This document shows positions 51,360-58,944 of a DNA stretch of 64,000 nucleotides, piece after piece. Position 1 is the first letter of the stretch. Every line of letters begins with the position of its first letter. Location of the stretch: positions 31,524 to 95,523 of the forward strand of contig NZ_BCTC01000012.1 of the NCBI RefSeq assembly GCF_001571085.1, written 5' to 3'. Both the position numbers and the translations under genes were made by a program. The DNA is from Azohydromonas lata NBRC 102462. Lineage in GTDB: Bacteria; Pseudomonadota; Gammaproteobacteria; Burkholderiales; Burkholderiaceae_C. The notes beneath the pieces were generated by a model. The model was not told where the DNA came from. It searched no databases and saw only the letters and a list, made by a program, of their open reading frames with translations.

Positions 51360-52451
51360 ATGACCAGTATTTTTGAAAAACAAGCCAATAATTTCAACCT
51401 CGTCAGGCTGCTGGCGGCACTGCTGGTCATTTACTCGCACAGCTACGCCTGGACCCAGGGCGGCGAATGGCTGGCCAGGCACGTGGGTGGCGTCACCCAC
51501 GCCGGTGAACTCAGCGTGGTGGTGTTCTTTTTCATCAGTGGCGCGCTGGTGACAAAAAGCTTGGCAGAAAGCCGCAGCGTAGGCGCTTACCTGGTCAAGC
51601 GCGCCACGCGGATCTATCCGGCCTTGATCGTGTGCTGCCTTTTCGTGGCCTACTTTGTCACCTGGGCTTTTGGCGGCACCGACCTGGGCAGCGTCCTTCA
51701 CGACAGCAATATTCGCAGGTACTTCACCGCGAACTCCATCGGCCTCTGGAACATTCACTTCGTACCGGGCGTGTTCGAGACCCATCCTCAAAAAGGCCTT
51801 AACGGTTCACTGTGGTCCATCACCCTCGAACTGAGGCTATATTTATTCCTGGCGCTGCTGTACCTGATGGGCGTCACCAAAGACATCAATATTCGCTGCC
51901 TGGCCTTCATCACCGCCATCGGGATCATCGCCGTGAGCCCCGGACGCATGCCGCTGCTGGGCAACAACCAGGGCCTGCTGGGAACGGAAAGTTTCCCGGA
52001 CTTCTCCATCATTTTCCTGCTCGGCGGCATTTTCTACAGCCTGGAAAAACAGATCCGGCTGAATTATCGCTGGCTGCTCATCATTTCCATCGGCCTGGTG
52101 GCTATGTCACGCCATACGGAACTGCAGCGGGCGGCCTTGTTTGTTTTTGCTGTAGCCGCCTCGCTTTGCCTGGCAAGGTCGGAATTTGCCATTCGCAAGC
52201 TTCCGTTGCGCCACGACTACTCTTACGGCGTGTACCTCTACGGCTGGCCCAGCCAGCAAATTGCCTACGCGCTGCTGCACAACGGCTCGAACGCTCCTTC
52301 GGCCGCAGCGATCACGCTCATCGCCATGCCGCTTGCCTTGCTGCTGGCGGCATTGTCATGGCATTTCGTCGAAAAGCCTTGCCTGCGCCTGGGCCAGCGC
52401 TTCGGGCAAATGCTTGAAAATCGCAATACTGCGGTACGGCAGTCGGCATGA
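51360..52451 (+). CDS. acyltransferase 3 family membrane protein
   Basis: 363 residues with about ten membrane helices. The OafA/acyltransferase-3 fold is shown by NLVRLLAALLVIYSHSYAW (the conserved RxxA and HxY-type active-site His), VFFFISGALVTKSLAESRS, LNGSLWSITLELRLYLFLAL and DYSYGVYLYGWPSQQ. Such proteins O-acetylate or otherwise acylate surface sugars at the outer face of the inner membrane. The start MTSIFEKQANNFNLVR at 51360 is chosen from the conserved N-terminus. It starts 47 bases after the previous gene and overlaps the GtrA gene by 4 bases. Confidence 0.9.
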   Translation: MTSIFEKQANNFNLVRLLAALLVIYSHSYAWTQGGEWLARHVGGVTHAGELSVVVFFFISGALVTKSLAESRSVGAYLVKRATRIYPALIVCCLFVAYFVTWAFGGTDLGSVLHDSNIRRYFTANSIGLWNIHFVPGVFETHPQKGLNGSLWSITLELRLYLFLALLYLMGVTKDINIRCLAFITAIGIIAVSPGRMPLLGNNQGLLGTESFPDFSIIFLLGGIFYSLEKQIRLNYRWLLIISIGLVAMSRHTELQRAALFVFAVAASLCLARSEFAIRKLPLRHDYSYGVYLYGWPSQQIAYALLHNGSNAPSAAAITLIAMPLALLLAALSWHFVEKPCLRLGQRFGQMLENRNTAVRQSA

Positions 52452-52897
52452 ATCCATTTCATTGGGTCAATTTGAGGAATTTTCTTTATTTTGCCACCCT
52501 GTCCGGCATGGGGTGGTTTCTTGACTTTGGCACTTTCCTGGTCCTGGTAGGCGCGGCCCATTTACCGGAATCGGTGGCCAACTTCTTCTCCTCCTACGTG
52601 GGACTGACGTTTGTCTGGATCACATCGCTCCAGCGTGTATTCAACGTCAACGCCAAATCCAGGCATCATTTTCTGCTGGTGTATTGGGTCGGCCAGTTCT
52701 TTTCCATCCTGGCCTATTCCTGGGCGCTGCACATCGTGGCCCAGGCACTGTCCCAGGCTCCGGGCCTGCCCTTTATCGGAGGGCACACGGACGCAAGCGC
52801 CAAGATCATCATCACCCCATTCAACCTGGTATCCAACTACATTTTCATGAAAGTTCTGACCCAATATATGCACAGGGCTAGATCCAGCCATGCCTGA
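52448..52897 (+). CDS. GtrA-family membrane protein
   Basis: 149 residues, four membrane helices in a typical GtrA domain: LRNFLYFATLSGMGWFLDFG and a later YVGLTFVWITSLQRVFN segment. GtrA proteins flip polyprenyl-phosphate-linked monosaccharides across the inner membrane in the Gtr serotype-conversion systems. The ATG overlaps the acyltransferase stop (ATGA) and the end overlaps the GT2 gene by 8 bases, so it is tightly coupled to both. Together with the GT2 and GT-C genes it suggests a GtrA/GtrB/GtrC-like set. Confidence 0.9.
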   Translation: MNPFHWVNLRNFLYFATLSGMGWFLDFGTFLVLVGAAHLPESVANFFSSYVGLTFVWITSLQRVFNVNAKSRHHFLLVYWVGQFFSILAYSWALHIVAQALSQAPGLPFIGGHTDASAKIIITPFNLVSNYIFMKVLTQYMHRARSSHA

Positions 52898-53705
52898 CAC
52901 CAATTCCAAAATTCTGGTCTTCATCCCCGCCTACCGCTGCGAGGCGCAGATCACCCGCGTCATCGAACAGTTCGACGAGCGCCTGCAGCGCCTGGTGGAT
53001 ACCGTCATGGTGGTAGACAACCAGTCGCCCGACAATACCTTGCAGGCGGCCATCGCCTGCGGCAAAAGCAAGCTCAAGCATTGCAATTTCATTGCCTGGC
53101 GCAACGACAACAATTATGGCCTGGGCGGCTCGCACAAGGCTGCGTTCCGCTATGCCATTGAAAATGGCTTTGATTATCTTGTTGTGCTCCACGGAGACGA
53201 CCAGGGAGACATTCATGATATGGCACCCTTGCTGGAAAAGGGTGAACATACTCAAACGGACTGTCTCATGGGTGCCCGCTTCATGCGGGGCAGCCGACTC
53301 AAGGGATATTCTGCCTTTCGCACTTTCGGCAACCACGTCTACAACAAGCTGTTCTCCATAGCGGCGTTTCGAAATATTCACGACCTGGGGTCGGGCCTCA
53401 ACCTTTACCGGCTCGCCGGCTTCCGGGATTTCTATTACAAGAACTTCCCGGACGACTTGACCTTCAATTACGTCATGCTGCTGGCGAGTTATCACCGCGG
53501 CCAGTCGGTGCGCTTTTTCCCCATCAGCTGGCGGGAGGATGACCAGATTTCCAACGTCAAGCTGTTCCGCCAGGCTTTTCGGGTGCTGGAGCTGCTTGCA
53601 GGCTATTTTTTCAAGCGCGGCGCCTTCTTCAGGCAGGAGATGCGTGCCAAGGCTTTTGACACCTATACAGGGCAGATACTGCACAGGCAGTCGCCGCGCA
53701 CCTGA
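52890..53705 (+). CDS. GT2-family glycosyltransferase, DPM-synthase-like
   Basis: 271 residues with a GT-A fold: FIPAYRCEAQITRVIEQFDE, VMVVDNQSPDNTLQAA, and the acidic DxD-type site in LVVLHGDDQGDIHDM, followed by GSGLNLYRLAGFRDF. This resembles polyprenyl-phosphate-monosaccharide synthases, which load a sugar from a sugar nucleotide onto undecaprenyl phosphate. There is no obvious C-terminal membrane anchor of the kind found in GtrB, so it may be peripheral. It overlaps the GtrA gene by 8 bases. Confidence 0.87.
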   Translation: MPDTNSKILVFIPAYRCEAQITRVIEQFDERLQRLVDTVMVVDNQSPDNTLQAAIACGKSKLKHCNFIAWRNDNNYGLGGSHKAAFRYAIENGFDYLVVLHGDDQGDIHDMAPLLEKGEHTQTDCLMGARFMRGSRLKGYSAFRTFGNHVYNKLFSIAAFRNIHDLGSGLNLYRLAGFRDFYYKNFPDDLTFNYVMLLASYHRGQSVRFFPISWREDDQISNVKLFRQAFRVLELLAGYFFKRGAFFRQEMRAKAFDTYTGQILHRQSPRT

Positions 53706-53707
53706 AC

Positions 53708-54595
53708 ATGGCCACGTCGCGCAGCGTCCATCTCTATATTCTTGCGCTGCTTGGGCTGACGTCGGCCTGGCTGTGGTGGCGCTTTCCGGCCATTGCCGAA
53801 TTGCGGCACCAGGCACACATGGCCGGTTTGCTGGCCGTGGCGGCGATTTACCTGTGCGCGCATTTACTTCGCATGGTGCGGCTGGGCCTGCTGACGCTGG
53901 ATGAGCGGGAACGGGTATTCGACCTGGTGACCGCGCATGCCCTGACGGCATTTCCCAGCAGCTTCCTGCCCTTCAAATTGGGCGAGGCGCTGCGGCTGGC
54001 GGCCTTTTTCAAGGCATTTGGCGGCCGCCGCAAGGCGCTGGCGGTCTGGCTGGCCGAGCGGTTCAGCGACATGGTGGTGATCGCGGGTTTCATCCTGACG
54101 CTCTACCTGCTCAACGTCGGCGTGCCCAAACCCATGCGCATCGTCTTCATGATATTTGTGCTGGTGAGCATGCTGGGATTGCTTGGGCTGTTTGCCGTGG
54201 CCAAGGTATGCGTTTATCTCAGCCGCCACCTGGTGCTTTCCAGCCACAGCGCGCGAGGCCTGCGGGTATTGCGCATCAATCATGCGCTACGCAAGTTGGA
54301 ATTGGAAATCTACAAGTCCGTCGAGGGCCGCCTGTCCGGCCTGTTCCTGATATCGGTGCTGATATGGGGTTTTGAGATACTGGCCCTGTCGCTGTTCATC
54401 AGCCAGTTTTCGATAGGTGAACCCGATTTTTCCTCACTGTTCGTGGCGGGCTTGGTGGCTAGTTTGCCGGGGGGGCACGCCGGCGAGGCCGGGGCTTTTG
54501 GCTTGTACCAGTCGCTGGTGCTGGTGGCCCTGTCCCTGTGCTTCATGGTCTTCGGGGGCATAGGCTTGCGTCTTGGAATCGTGAAATCAAAATGA
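53708..54595 (+). CDS. LPG-synthase/flippase-like membrane protein
   Basis: 295 residues with about seven membrane helices, showing the pattern of the lysylphosphatidylglycerol-synthase transmembrane family (UPF0104): LPFKLGEALRLAAFFKAFGG, VWLAERFSDMVVIAGF and the Gly-rich ASLPGGHAGEAGAFGLYQSLV. Members include integral proteins that modify or translocate lipid-linked intermediates. No MprF synthetase domain is present. It is 2 bases after the GT2 gene and overlaps the kinase gene by 4 bases; the genomic position suggests it works on the same glycolipid. Confidence 0.83.
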   Translation: MATSRSVHLYILALLGLTSAWLWWRFPAIAELRHQAHMAGLLAVAAIYLCAHLLRMVRLGLLTLDERERVFDLVTAHALTAFPSSFLPFKLGEALRLAAFFKAFGGRRKALAVWLAERFSDMVVIAGFILTLYLLNVGVPKPMRIVFMIFVLVSMLGLLGLFAVAKVCVYLSRHLVLSSHSARGLRVLRINHALRKLELEIYKSVEGRLSGLFLISVLIWGFEILALSLFISQFSIGEPDFSSLFVAGLVASLPGGHAGEAGAFGLYQSLVLVALSLCFMVFGGIGLRLGIVKSK

Positions 54596-56058
54596 AGTCC
54601 GCTTCCTCTCCCAACATATTGATCATCCTGGACGACCGGGAGTATGCCGCCGATGAAGTCAGCGGTTTGGTTGGCAACCGCCGTTTTGGCGACATCATTT
54701 TCAAGCGTCGCCGCCTCAGCGAGCACTTGAAATCGACGCTGCCCCCCTGGGCGCGTGCCAAGCTCATGCACGTACGCAGCGCGCAGGATTTGGCCGCGGT
54801 GCGCGAATATATTGAGGCGGGCAGCGAGGAAATGTCAGCCTGCATTATTGCCGGGCGGGCCGGCTTCACGGACGGGCAGCGGCTACACCAGTTGATCGAG
54901 CGCCTGCCTTATGCCGAAGAAGATTTTACCGACCGGCTTTACAAGCCTTTGTTCGTGTTTCTGCACAACGCGCACGACTTGATTTCGCGGTGGCCGGCGC
55001 TGGAGGGCGGGCCTGTGCACACCTGGGAGCAGGCGTGGCAGGATTGTCCGCGGCTCGAGTCCGTGCTGCCCTTGGACCTGGGGCGCATACGCGATTTTCT
55101 GAGCTTCACCACGGGAGCCACGGCAACGCGTTATTTCAATGCCGTGCAGATCGACTCTTACTATTACACCAAGAGTTCGACGGACAAGCGCAAGATGCGG
55201 GCGGAATATTCTTTCTATGAATCCGTGCCCGAGTCCATGCGGCCATGGCTGATCCAGCCTTTTGATTTTCAGGAAAATGGGGACCGCGCATCTTACAAAA
55301 TGATGCGTTACTACCTGGCCGATGCGGCGCTGCAATGGGTGCATGACGCTTTTGATGCCGAGTCGTTTTCCGCCTTCGTGGACAGGCTGTTGTTTTTCAT
55401 TGCGCAGCGTCCGCGGCAGGCGTGCACGCGGGCGGCATCGGCGGCGGTGGCGCGGGATTTATTCGTGGACAAGGTGCAGGCGCGCGCACGCCAGTTTCTG
55501 CAAATGGAAGAAGGCCAGCGCATAGACCGGCTGGTGGCCAGTGCCACGCCGGCGCTGGGCCTGGAGCAGCAATTGAAGCGCTATCTTGCGCTGTATGCGC
55601 GCCACGAAAAGCAGTTTGCTTTCGAGCATGCCGTGGCGGGTCATGGCGACCCGTGCTTCTCCAATATTCTTTACGACCAGCAGCGCTACCTCATGAAGTT
55701 CATAGACCCCAAGGGGGCCATGACACCGCAGGAGGTGTGGACGCATCCGCTGTACGACCTTTGCAAGGTTTCGCACAGTGTGCTGGGTGATTATGACTTC
55801 ATCAACAACGGGCTTTACCGTGTTGGTTTCACGGAAGGCAACGACCTGGAGTTGCATATTGACCACGGCAGGCAGCCGCAGCTCAAGCCCGACTTCAAGC
55901 GCCGTGTAAAGGCTTTGGGACACGATGTGAAGATCATGCGACTGGGAGAGGCATCGTTATTCCTTTCCATGTTGCCGCTGCATATTGATCACCCCAACAA
56001 GGTGATTGCCTTTCTGCTCACCGCTCACAGTATCCTCGACGAGGTGGAAAATGATTGA
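54592..56058 (+). CDS. APH/choline-kinase-fold protein
   Basis: 488 residues. The C-terminal half has a phosphotransferase active site of the aminoglycoside/choline kinase type: HGDPCFSNILYD with catalytic Asp and Asn, then YLMKFIDPKGAM as the metal-binding Asp. The N-terminal third (to about 190) has no family I can name; it begins with a short strand-turn (ILIILDDREYAADEV) and may be a nucleotide-binding or acceptor domain. The start MKSASSPNILIILDD at 54592 overlaps the previous stop (ATGA). With the HAD and nucleotidyltransferase genes after it, it looks like the first step of an activation pathway. Substrate unknown. Confidence 0.78.
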   Translation: MKSASSPNILIILDDREYAADEVSGLVGNRRFGDIIFKRRRLSEHLKSTLPPWARAKLMHVRSAQDLAAVREYIEAGSEEMSACIIAGRAGFTDGQRLHQLIERLPYAEEDFTDRLYKPLFVFLHNAHDLISRWPALEGGPVHTWEQAWQDCPRLESVLPLDLGRIRDFLSFTTGATATRYFNAVQIDSYYYTKSSTDKRKMRAEYSFYESVPESMRPWLIQPFDFQENGDRASYKMMRYYLADAALQWVHDAFDAESFSAFVDRLLFFIAQRPRQACTRAASAAVARDLFVDKVQARARQFLQMEEGQRIDRLVASATPALGLEQQLKRYLALYARHEKQFAFEHAVAGHGDPCFSNILYDQQRYLMKFIDPKGAMTPQEVWTHPLYDLCKVSHSVLGDYDFINNGLYRVGFTEGNDLELHIDHGRQPQLKPDFKRRVKALGHDVKIMRLGEASLFLSMLPLHIDHPNKVIAFLLTAHSILDEVEND

Positions 56059-56449
56059 CGCATCGAATATGGTGGATGGCACGCTGGTCGTGGATGTTGA
56101 CGGCACGCTGTGCAGCATCAAGACGGCCGACCAGTCTTATGCCGACGTGGAGCCACACCACGCAATGATTGCCAAGCTGCGCGAGTATCAGGCCCTGGGT
56201 TACCGGATTTTGTTGTATACCTCGCGCAACATGAAAACCTACGGCAACAACGTCGGACTGATCAACAAGCATACTGCTCCGGTATTGCTGGACTGGCTTG
56301 CAAAATGGGATGTACCCTACGACGAGATATTGTTCGGCAAACCCTGGCCGCGCAAACGAGGTTTTTATATTGACGACCGCGCCGTGCGCCCCAACGAATT
56401 TTTGAGCATGAGCGAGACGGAAATCCACAAAATGCTGGGACAGGAGTAA
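56051..56449 (+). CDS. HAD-superfamily hydrolase, capsule-cluster phosphatase type
   Basis: 132 residues of the small HAD type with no cap domain. Motif I TLVVDVDGTLCSIK (about residues 10-23) has both catalytic Asps; motif II is in RILLYTSRNMKTY; motif III/IV is in RGFYIDDRAVRPNEF. Its short form is like the capsular-polysaccharide phosphatases of surface gene clusters. The ATG at 56051 overlaps the kinase stop by 8 bases; a start at 56006 in the same frame is less likely. A likely role is removing a phosphate before nucleotide activation. Confidence 0.85.
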   Translation: MIDASNMVDGTLVVDVDGTLCSIKTADQSYADVEPHHAMIAKLREYQALGYRILLYTSRNMKTYGNNVGLINKHTAPVLLDWLAKWDVPYDEILFGKPWPRKRGFYIDDRAVRPNEFLSMSETEIHKMLGQE

Positions 56450-56456
56450 AGCCGCG

Positions 56457-57206
56457 ATGACGACGCAAAATATCGTGATCACGATGGCCGGTCGTGGTTC
56501 GCGCTTTTATGAGGCCGGCTACACCGTTCCGAAGTACGAGATCGAAGCGCACGGGCGCACGCTGTTCGACTGGTCCATGTTGTCGCTGCGGGACTTTCTG
56601 GATGCGGACAGCCGGGTGATCTTCGTCTGCCTGGCCGAGAACCGGTCGCGCGATTTCGTGCTGCGGCGCTGCGAGGCACTGGGCCTGCACGACGCGCACG
56701 TGGTGGAGGTGGAGCAGGTGACGGATGGGCAGGCCACCAGCGCCTACGTCTCGCGCGCGCTGTGGGCGCCGCAGGCGCCGCTGCTCATCTACAACATCGA
56801 CACCTACGTGAACCCGCGCGTCCTGCGGCCCGCCGACATACGGCCCGGCTCGGATGGCTGGGTGCCGTGTTTCCAGGTGCCGGGCGAGCACTGGAGCTTC
56901 GTCAAGCTCGGCGCCGACGGTTGGGCCGAGCGCATCACGGAGAAGCAGCGCATTTCCGAGCATGCCTCCATTGGCCTGTACTGGTTCGCGCAGGCGCAGG
57001 AGTACGTGAATGCGTATGAGGAGTTCTTCTCCGACGACGCCAACCTCGTCAAGGGCGAACGCTACGTGGCGCCGCTGTACACGCACCTCATCCGCCAGGG
57101 CAGGCACATCTCCATTGCGGACCTGCCGGTGGCTGACGTGAACGTGCTGGGCACGCCATCGGAGCTCAAGCAGTTCCTGGAGAAGGACCCGTCGCAGCTG
57201 CTGTAA
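56457..57206 (+). CDS. sugar-phosphate nucleotidyltransferase-like protein
   Basis: 249 residues with a GT-A-type nucleotidyltransferase fold: VITMAGRGSRFYEAGYTVPKY is the NTP-binding loop with the conserved Gly-x-Gly and Pro-Lys, followed by IYNIDTYVNP as the metal-binding Asp region and WVPCFQVPGEHWSFVKLG. Length is that of a compact cytidylyl- or uridylyltransferase. It would make the nucleotide-activated form of whatever the kinase and HAD prepare. It is 7 bases after the HAD gene. Its base composition returns toward the GC-rich host level, so the operon may be a mosaic. Confidence 0.82.
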   Translation: MTTQNIVITMAGRGSRFYEAGYTVPKYEIEAHGRTLFDWSMLSLRDFLDADSRVIFVCLAENRSRDFVLRRCEALGLHDAHVVEVEQVTDGQATSAYVSRALWAPQAPLLIYNIDTYVNPRVLRPADIRPGSDGWVPCFQVPGEHWSFVKLGADGWAERITEKQRISEHASIGLYWFAQAQEYVNAYEEFFSDDANLVKGERYVAPLYTHLIRQGRHISIADLPVADVNVLGTPSELKQFLEKDPSQLL

Positions 57207-57291
57207 GGGGTGCGCGGCCGCCCTGCCCCGAGCGGCGGGGCGGGCAGCTGTCGCGCCTGCCGAGGTCTGCCCTGCCATGAAGCGGGCAAGA

Positions 57292-57325
57292 AAAAGCCCT
57301 AGAGCGTTGATTCTCTAGGGCTTTT
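57292..57325. terminator. strong bidirectional terminator
   Basis: A 13-bp perfect stem (57292-57304 with 57313-57325) around an 8-base loop, flanked by A-run and T-run. It terminates the glycan cluster on the plus strand, 86 bases past the last stop, and blocks leftward transcription from the mobile element. Confidence 0.92.
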
Positions 57326-57559
57326 CGGTCTTTTGCGGCCTTAGCCGGACCTATGAATGGGCCGGGGACCATTGAATGCTTCTGCCAAACCATTGATTTA
57401 CATGAATTTTTAGGCTGCCGTGCAAGCCAGTTATCCGGCGTGTTATCCGGTCATTCCCATGCTGGCAAATGGGAATTGGGTCGCCGTCCCGGCGCCGCTT
57501 GCCGGCCCTGCGGACCCGTGCAAAACCGGCATGCGCTCCGGTTCACTGCAAATTGCGCC
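57326..57559. other. left boundary zone of the mobile element
   Basis: Part of a 496-base gap (57207-57702) without a supported gene. It contains two direct copies of TTATCCGG (57431-57438 and 57443-57450, a 12-base period) and an 8-bp inverted repeat ATTCCCAT / ATGGGAAT (57453-57460 with 57469-57476). These could be part of an attachment or replication site. The exact junction is not visible because the right end of the element is outside the window. No integrase or tRNA fragment was seen. Confidence 0.4.
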
Positions 57560-57668
57560 GGGGACAGCGGGGACAACGGGGACAGCGATGCAAGTCCTTA
57601 TCGCGCAACGCTTCTTCTGTCCCCGGCAGCTCCAAACTTGTCCCCGCCGCGAATTTCGGGCGGGGACA
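57560..57668. repeat. cluster of six GGGGACA heptamers, possible origin iterons
   Basis: Three direct copies at 57560-57566, 57569-57575 and 57578-57584 lie on an exact 9-base period (GGGGACAGC / GGGGACAAC / GGGGACAGC). Three more follow: two as the reverse complement TGTCCCC (57618-57624 and 57639-57645) and one direct (57662-57668). The last two form an 11-bp inverted repeat TTGTCCCCGCC / GGCGGGGACAA with a 9-base centre. Iterons beside a replication primase gene in satellite elements often mark an origin or a cis replication site; that role is an inference. Confidence 0.6.
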
Positions 57669-57685
57669 ATTTCCCGGCGTGATTC

Positions 57686-57737
57686 GCACCAGGCGCAGCA
57701 GTTCACGCACCGCTTGGCCGCCGCTGGCGCTGGTGGC
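57686..57737 (-). repeat. truncated copy R0 of the 150-bp repeat
   Basis: Matches the 3' half of the repeats at 57762 and 57983 (GTTCACGCACCGCTTGGCCG, then GCTGGCGCTGGTGGC) and lies immediately beside the full copies. It is used by the 57703-58134 frame as part of its C-terminus. Confidence 0.7.
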
Positions 57738-58134
57738 TTGCCAGCAGAAAGGCCCACAGATCCACCGAGGCCAGCGCGGCGCCGTCGTGGCGCCGGCAGT
57801 CGGTGCAGCTCCCGGCCGGCAGCGCCAGCAGCTCGAAGCCCTGCAGCTCGGTCAGCACCAGGCGCGGCAGCTCACGCACCGCCTGGCCGGCGCTGGCGCT
57901 GGTGGCCGGCCACGGCGCCGGCACCGTGCAGGCCTGCGGCAGCCCGCAGGCGCGCACGCTGGCCGCCGGCAAGGTCCACGGCCCACCGAGGCCAGCGCGG
58001 CGCCGTGGTTGCGCCGACAACCGGCACAGTGCCCCAGCCGGCAGCGCCAACAGCTCGAAGCCGTGCAGCTCGGTCAGCACCAGGCGCGGCAGCTCACGCA
58101 CCGCCTGGCCGCTGCTGGCGCTGGCGGCCCCCAT
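57703..58134 (-). CDS. degenerate tandem duplicate of a small CxxC protein
   Basis: 143 residues from the ATG at 58134. It contains two copies of a unit also found at 59547-59837: SASxGQAVRELPRLVLTELQ and GFELLALPAG, then C-T-D-C-R-R-H-D-GAALASV in the second copy. In the first copy (about residues 35-60) a one-base shift destroys the frame of the CxxC part: shifting the frame restores HCAGCRRNHGAALASVG. The gene is probably decayed or under no selection in one copy. It follows the resolvase by 8 bases on the same strand. No function is known. Confidence 0.5.
   Translation of the reverse strand: MGAASASSGQAVRELPRLVLTELHGFELLALPAGALCRLSAQPRRRAGLGGPWTLPAASVRACGLPQACTVPAPWPATSASAGQAVRELPRLVLTELQGFELLALPAGSCTDCRRHDGAALASVDLWAFLLASHQRQRRPSGA
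57762..57907 (-). repeat. 150-bp repeat R1
   Basis: Direct repeat with R2 (57983-58129) and R3 (59597-59732): all start CCACCGAGGCCAGCGCGGCG and include CAGCTCGAAGCCCTGCAGCT (R2 has one change) and CTCGGTCAGCACCAGGC. On the minus strand it encodes the C-x2-C-R-R-H module. Confidence 0.85.
57983..58129 (-). repeat. 150-bp repeat R2
   Basis: Second direct copy, with the frame-shifting one-base difference in its CxxC region relative to R1 and R3. It lies immediately before the resolvase gene in the leftward direction. Confidence 0.85.
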
Positions 58135-58142
58135 GGGCACGG

Positions 58143-58721
58143 TCAGCCCGCAGCGCAGTAGCGTTTGACCGTGGCAGATGACAGGCCCCAATGGGCAGCC
58201 GTCGCCGCGATGCTGGCGCCGTTCTCGGTGCGCCAGGCGCGCACGGCTGCAGGGTCGGCCTGCTGCGGCCGGCCCAAACTCACCTTGCCCTTGTGCGTGC
58301 GGCCTGTCTCGGCCAGGGATGCCCGCGCCTTGTCGCGGCCGGCCGCGGTGCGCTCCAGGATGCGGGCGCGCTCCATGTCAGCCACCTGCGCCAGCACGGC
58401 CAAGATCAGCTCTCCCACGCCCTGCGCAATCCGGCCCAGGCCGTGCACTTCCACGGCCACGCCACGGCGCAACAGCTCGCGCACTGTGGCCTGCACGTCC
58501 AGCGCATCCCGGCCCAGCCGGTCCACCGCGTACACGTGCAGCGTGTCGCCCTCCCGGATGAAGGACAGCAGCGAGGCGAATCCCGGCCGCGCCGCCGCCG
58601 GCACGCCGCCGCTCACCCCTTCGTCCTTGAACTCCCGGTCAAAGCCGCCGCCCATGGCGTGCCGCTGGGCGTCAATGCTTTGATCCGTGGTGGACACGCG
58701 GTAATAGGCAAGGCGGCTCAT
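58143..58721 (-). CDS. serine recombinase, resolvase/invertase family
   Basis: 192 residues. The catalytic domain begins MSRLAYYRVSTTDQSIDAQR, with the nucleophilic Ser in YRVSTTDQS; the arginine-rich VYAVDRLGRDALDVQATV and the long E-helix ADMERARILERTAAGRDKAR follow; a C-terminal helix-turn-helix is at about 165-190 (IAATAAHWGLSSATVKRYC). This is a small resolvase-type enzyme, not a large integrase. It can resolve co-integrates or multimers, or invert DNA, of the element. A cluster of four repeats resembling its res site lies directly upstream (58731-58828). Confidence 0.93.
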   Translation of the reverse strand: MSRLAYYRVSTTDQSIDAQRHAMGGGFDREFKDEGVSGGVPAAARPGFASLLSFIREGDTLHVYAVDRLGRDALDVQATVRELLRRGVAVEVHGLGRIAQGVGELILAVLAQVADMERARILERTAAGRDKARASLAETGRTHKGKVSLGRPQQADPAAVRAWRTENGASIAATAAHWGLSSATVKRYCAAG

Positions 58722-58730
58722 GGTGCAAGG

Positions 58731-58828
58731 TGGCTCAAAAGATAGTGCCTAGATCATGCCATGGCTCATAAGCCGTGATCAATACCTTGTGAGCCAAGCT
58801 CAAGCCGGTTTTTCAGCGTGGCTCATAA
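58731..58828. promoter_or_regulatory. res-like recombination site with four TTNTGAGCCA repeats
   Basis: Four 10-mers of TTNTGAGCCA: as the reverse complement at 58731-58740 (TGGCTCAAAA), 58762-58771 (TGGCTCATAA) and 58819-58828 (TGGCTCATAA), and direct at 58787-58796 (TTGTGAGCCA). The copies at 58762 and 58787 face each other as an inverted pair. They lie between the resolvase start and brnA, the usual position of a res site, and may also regulate the resolvase. Confidence 0.6.
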
Positions 58829-58944
58829 CTTAGAACTTCTGCGCCATGCGGGCCGCACCGTGCAGCCACCTGCAACACGGCCGGCGGCCTGATCCGCACC
58901 AGGCACGGCAGCGCAGGCCACACCTGGTACGGCGCCCGCCGCCC

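Noticed and set aside
57420..58181. 253-residue plus-strand frame across the repeat region
   Set aside because: Runs through the iteron cluster and all repeats with Arg/Pro/Ala-rich composition and no ribosome site; it is a shadow.
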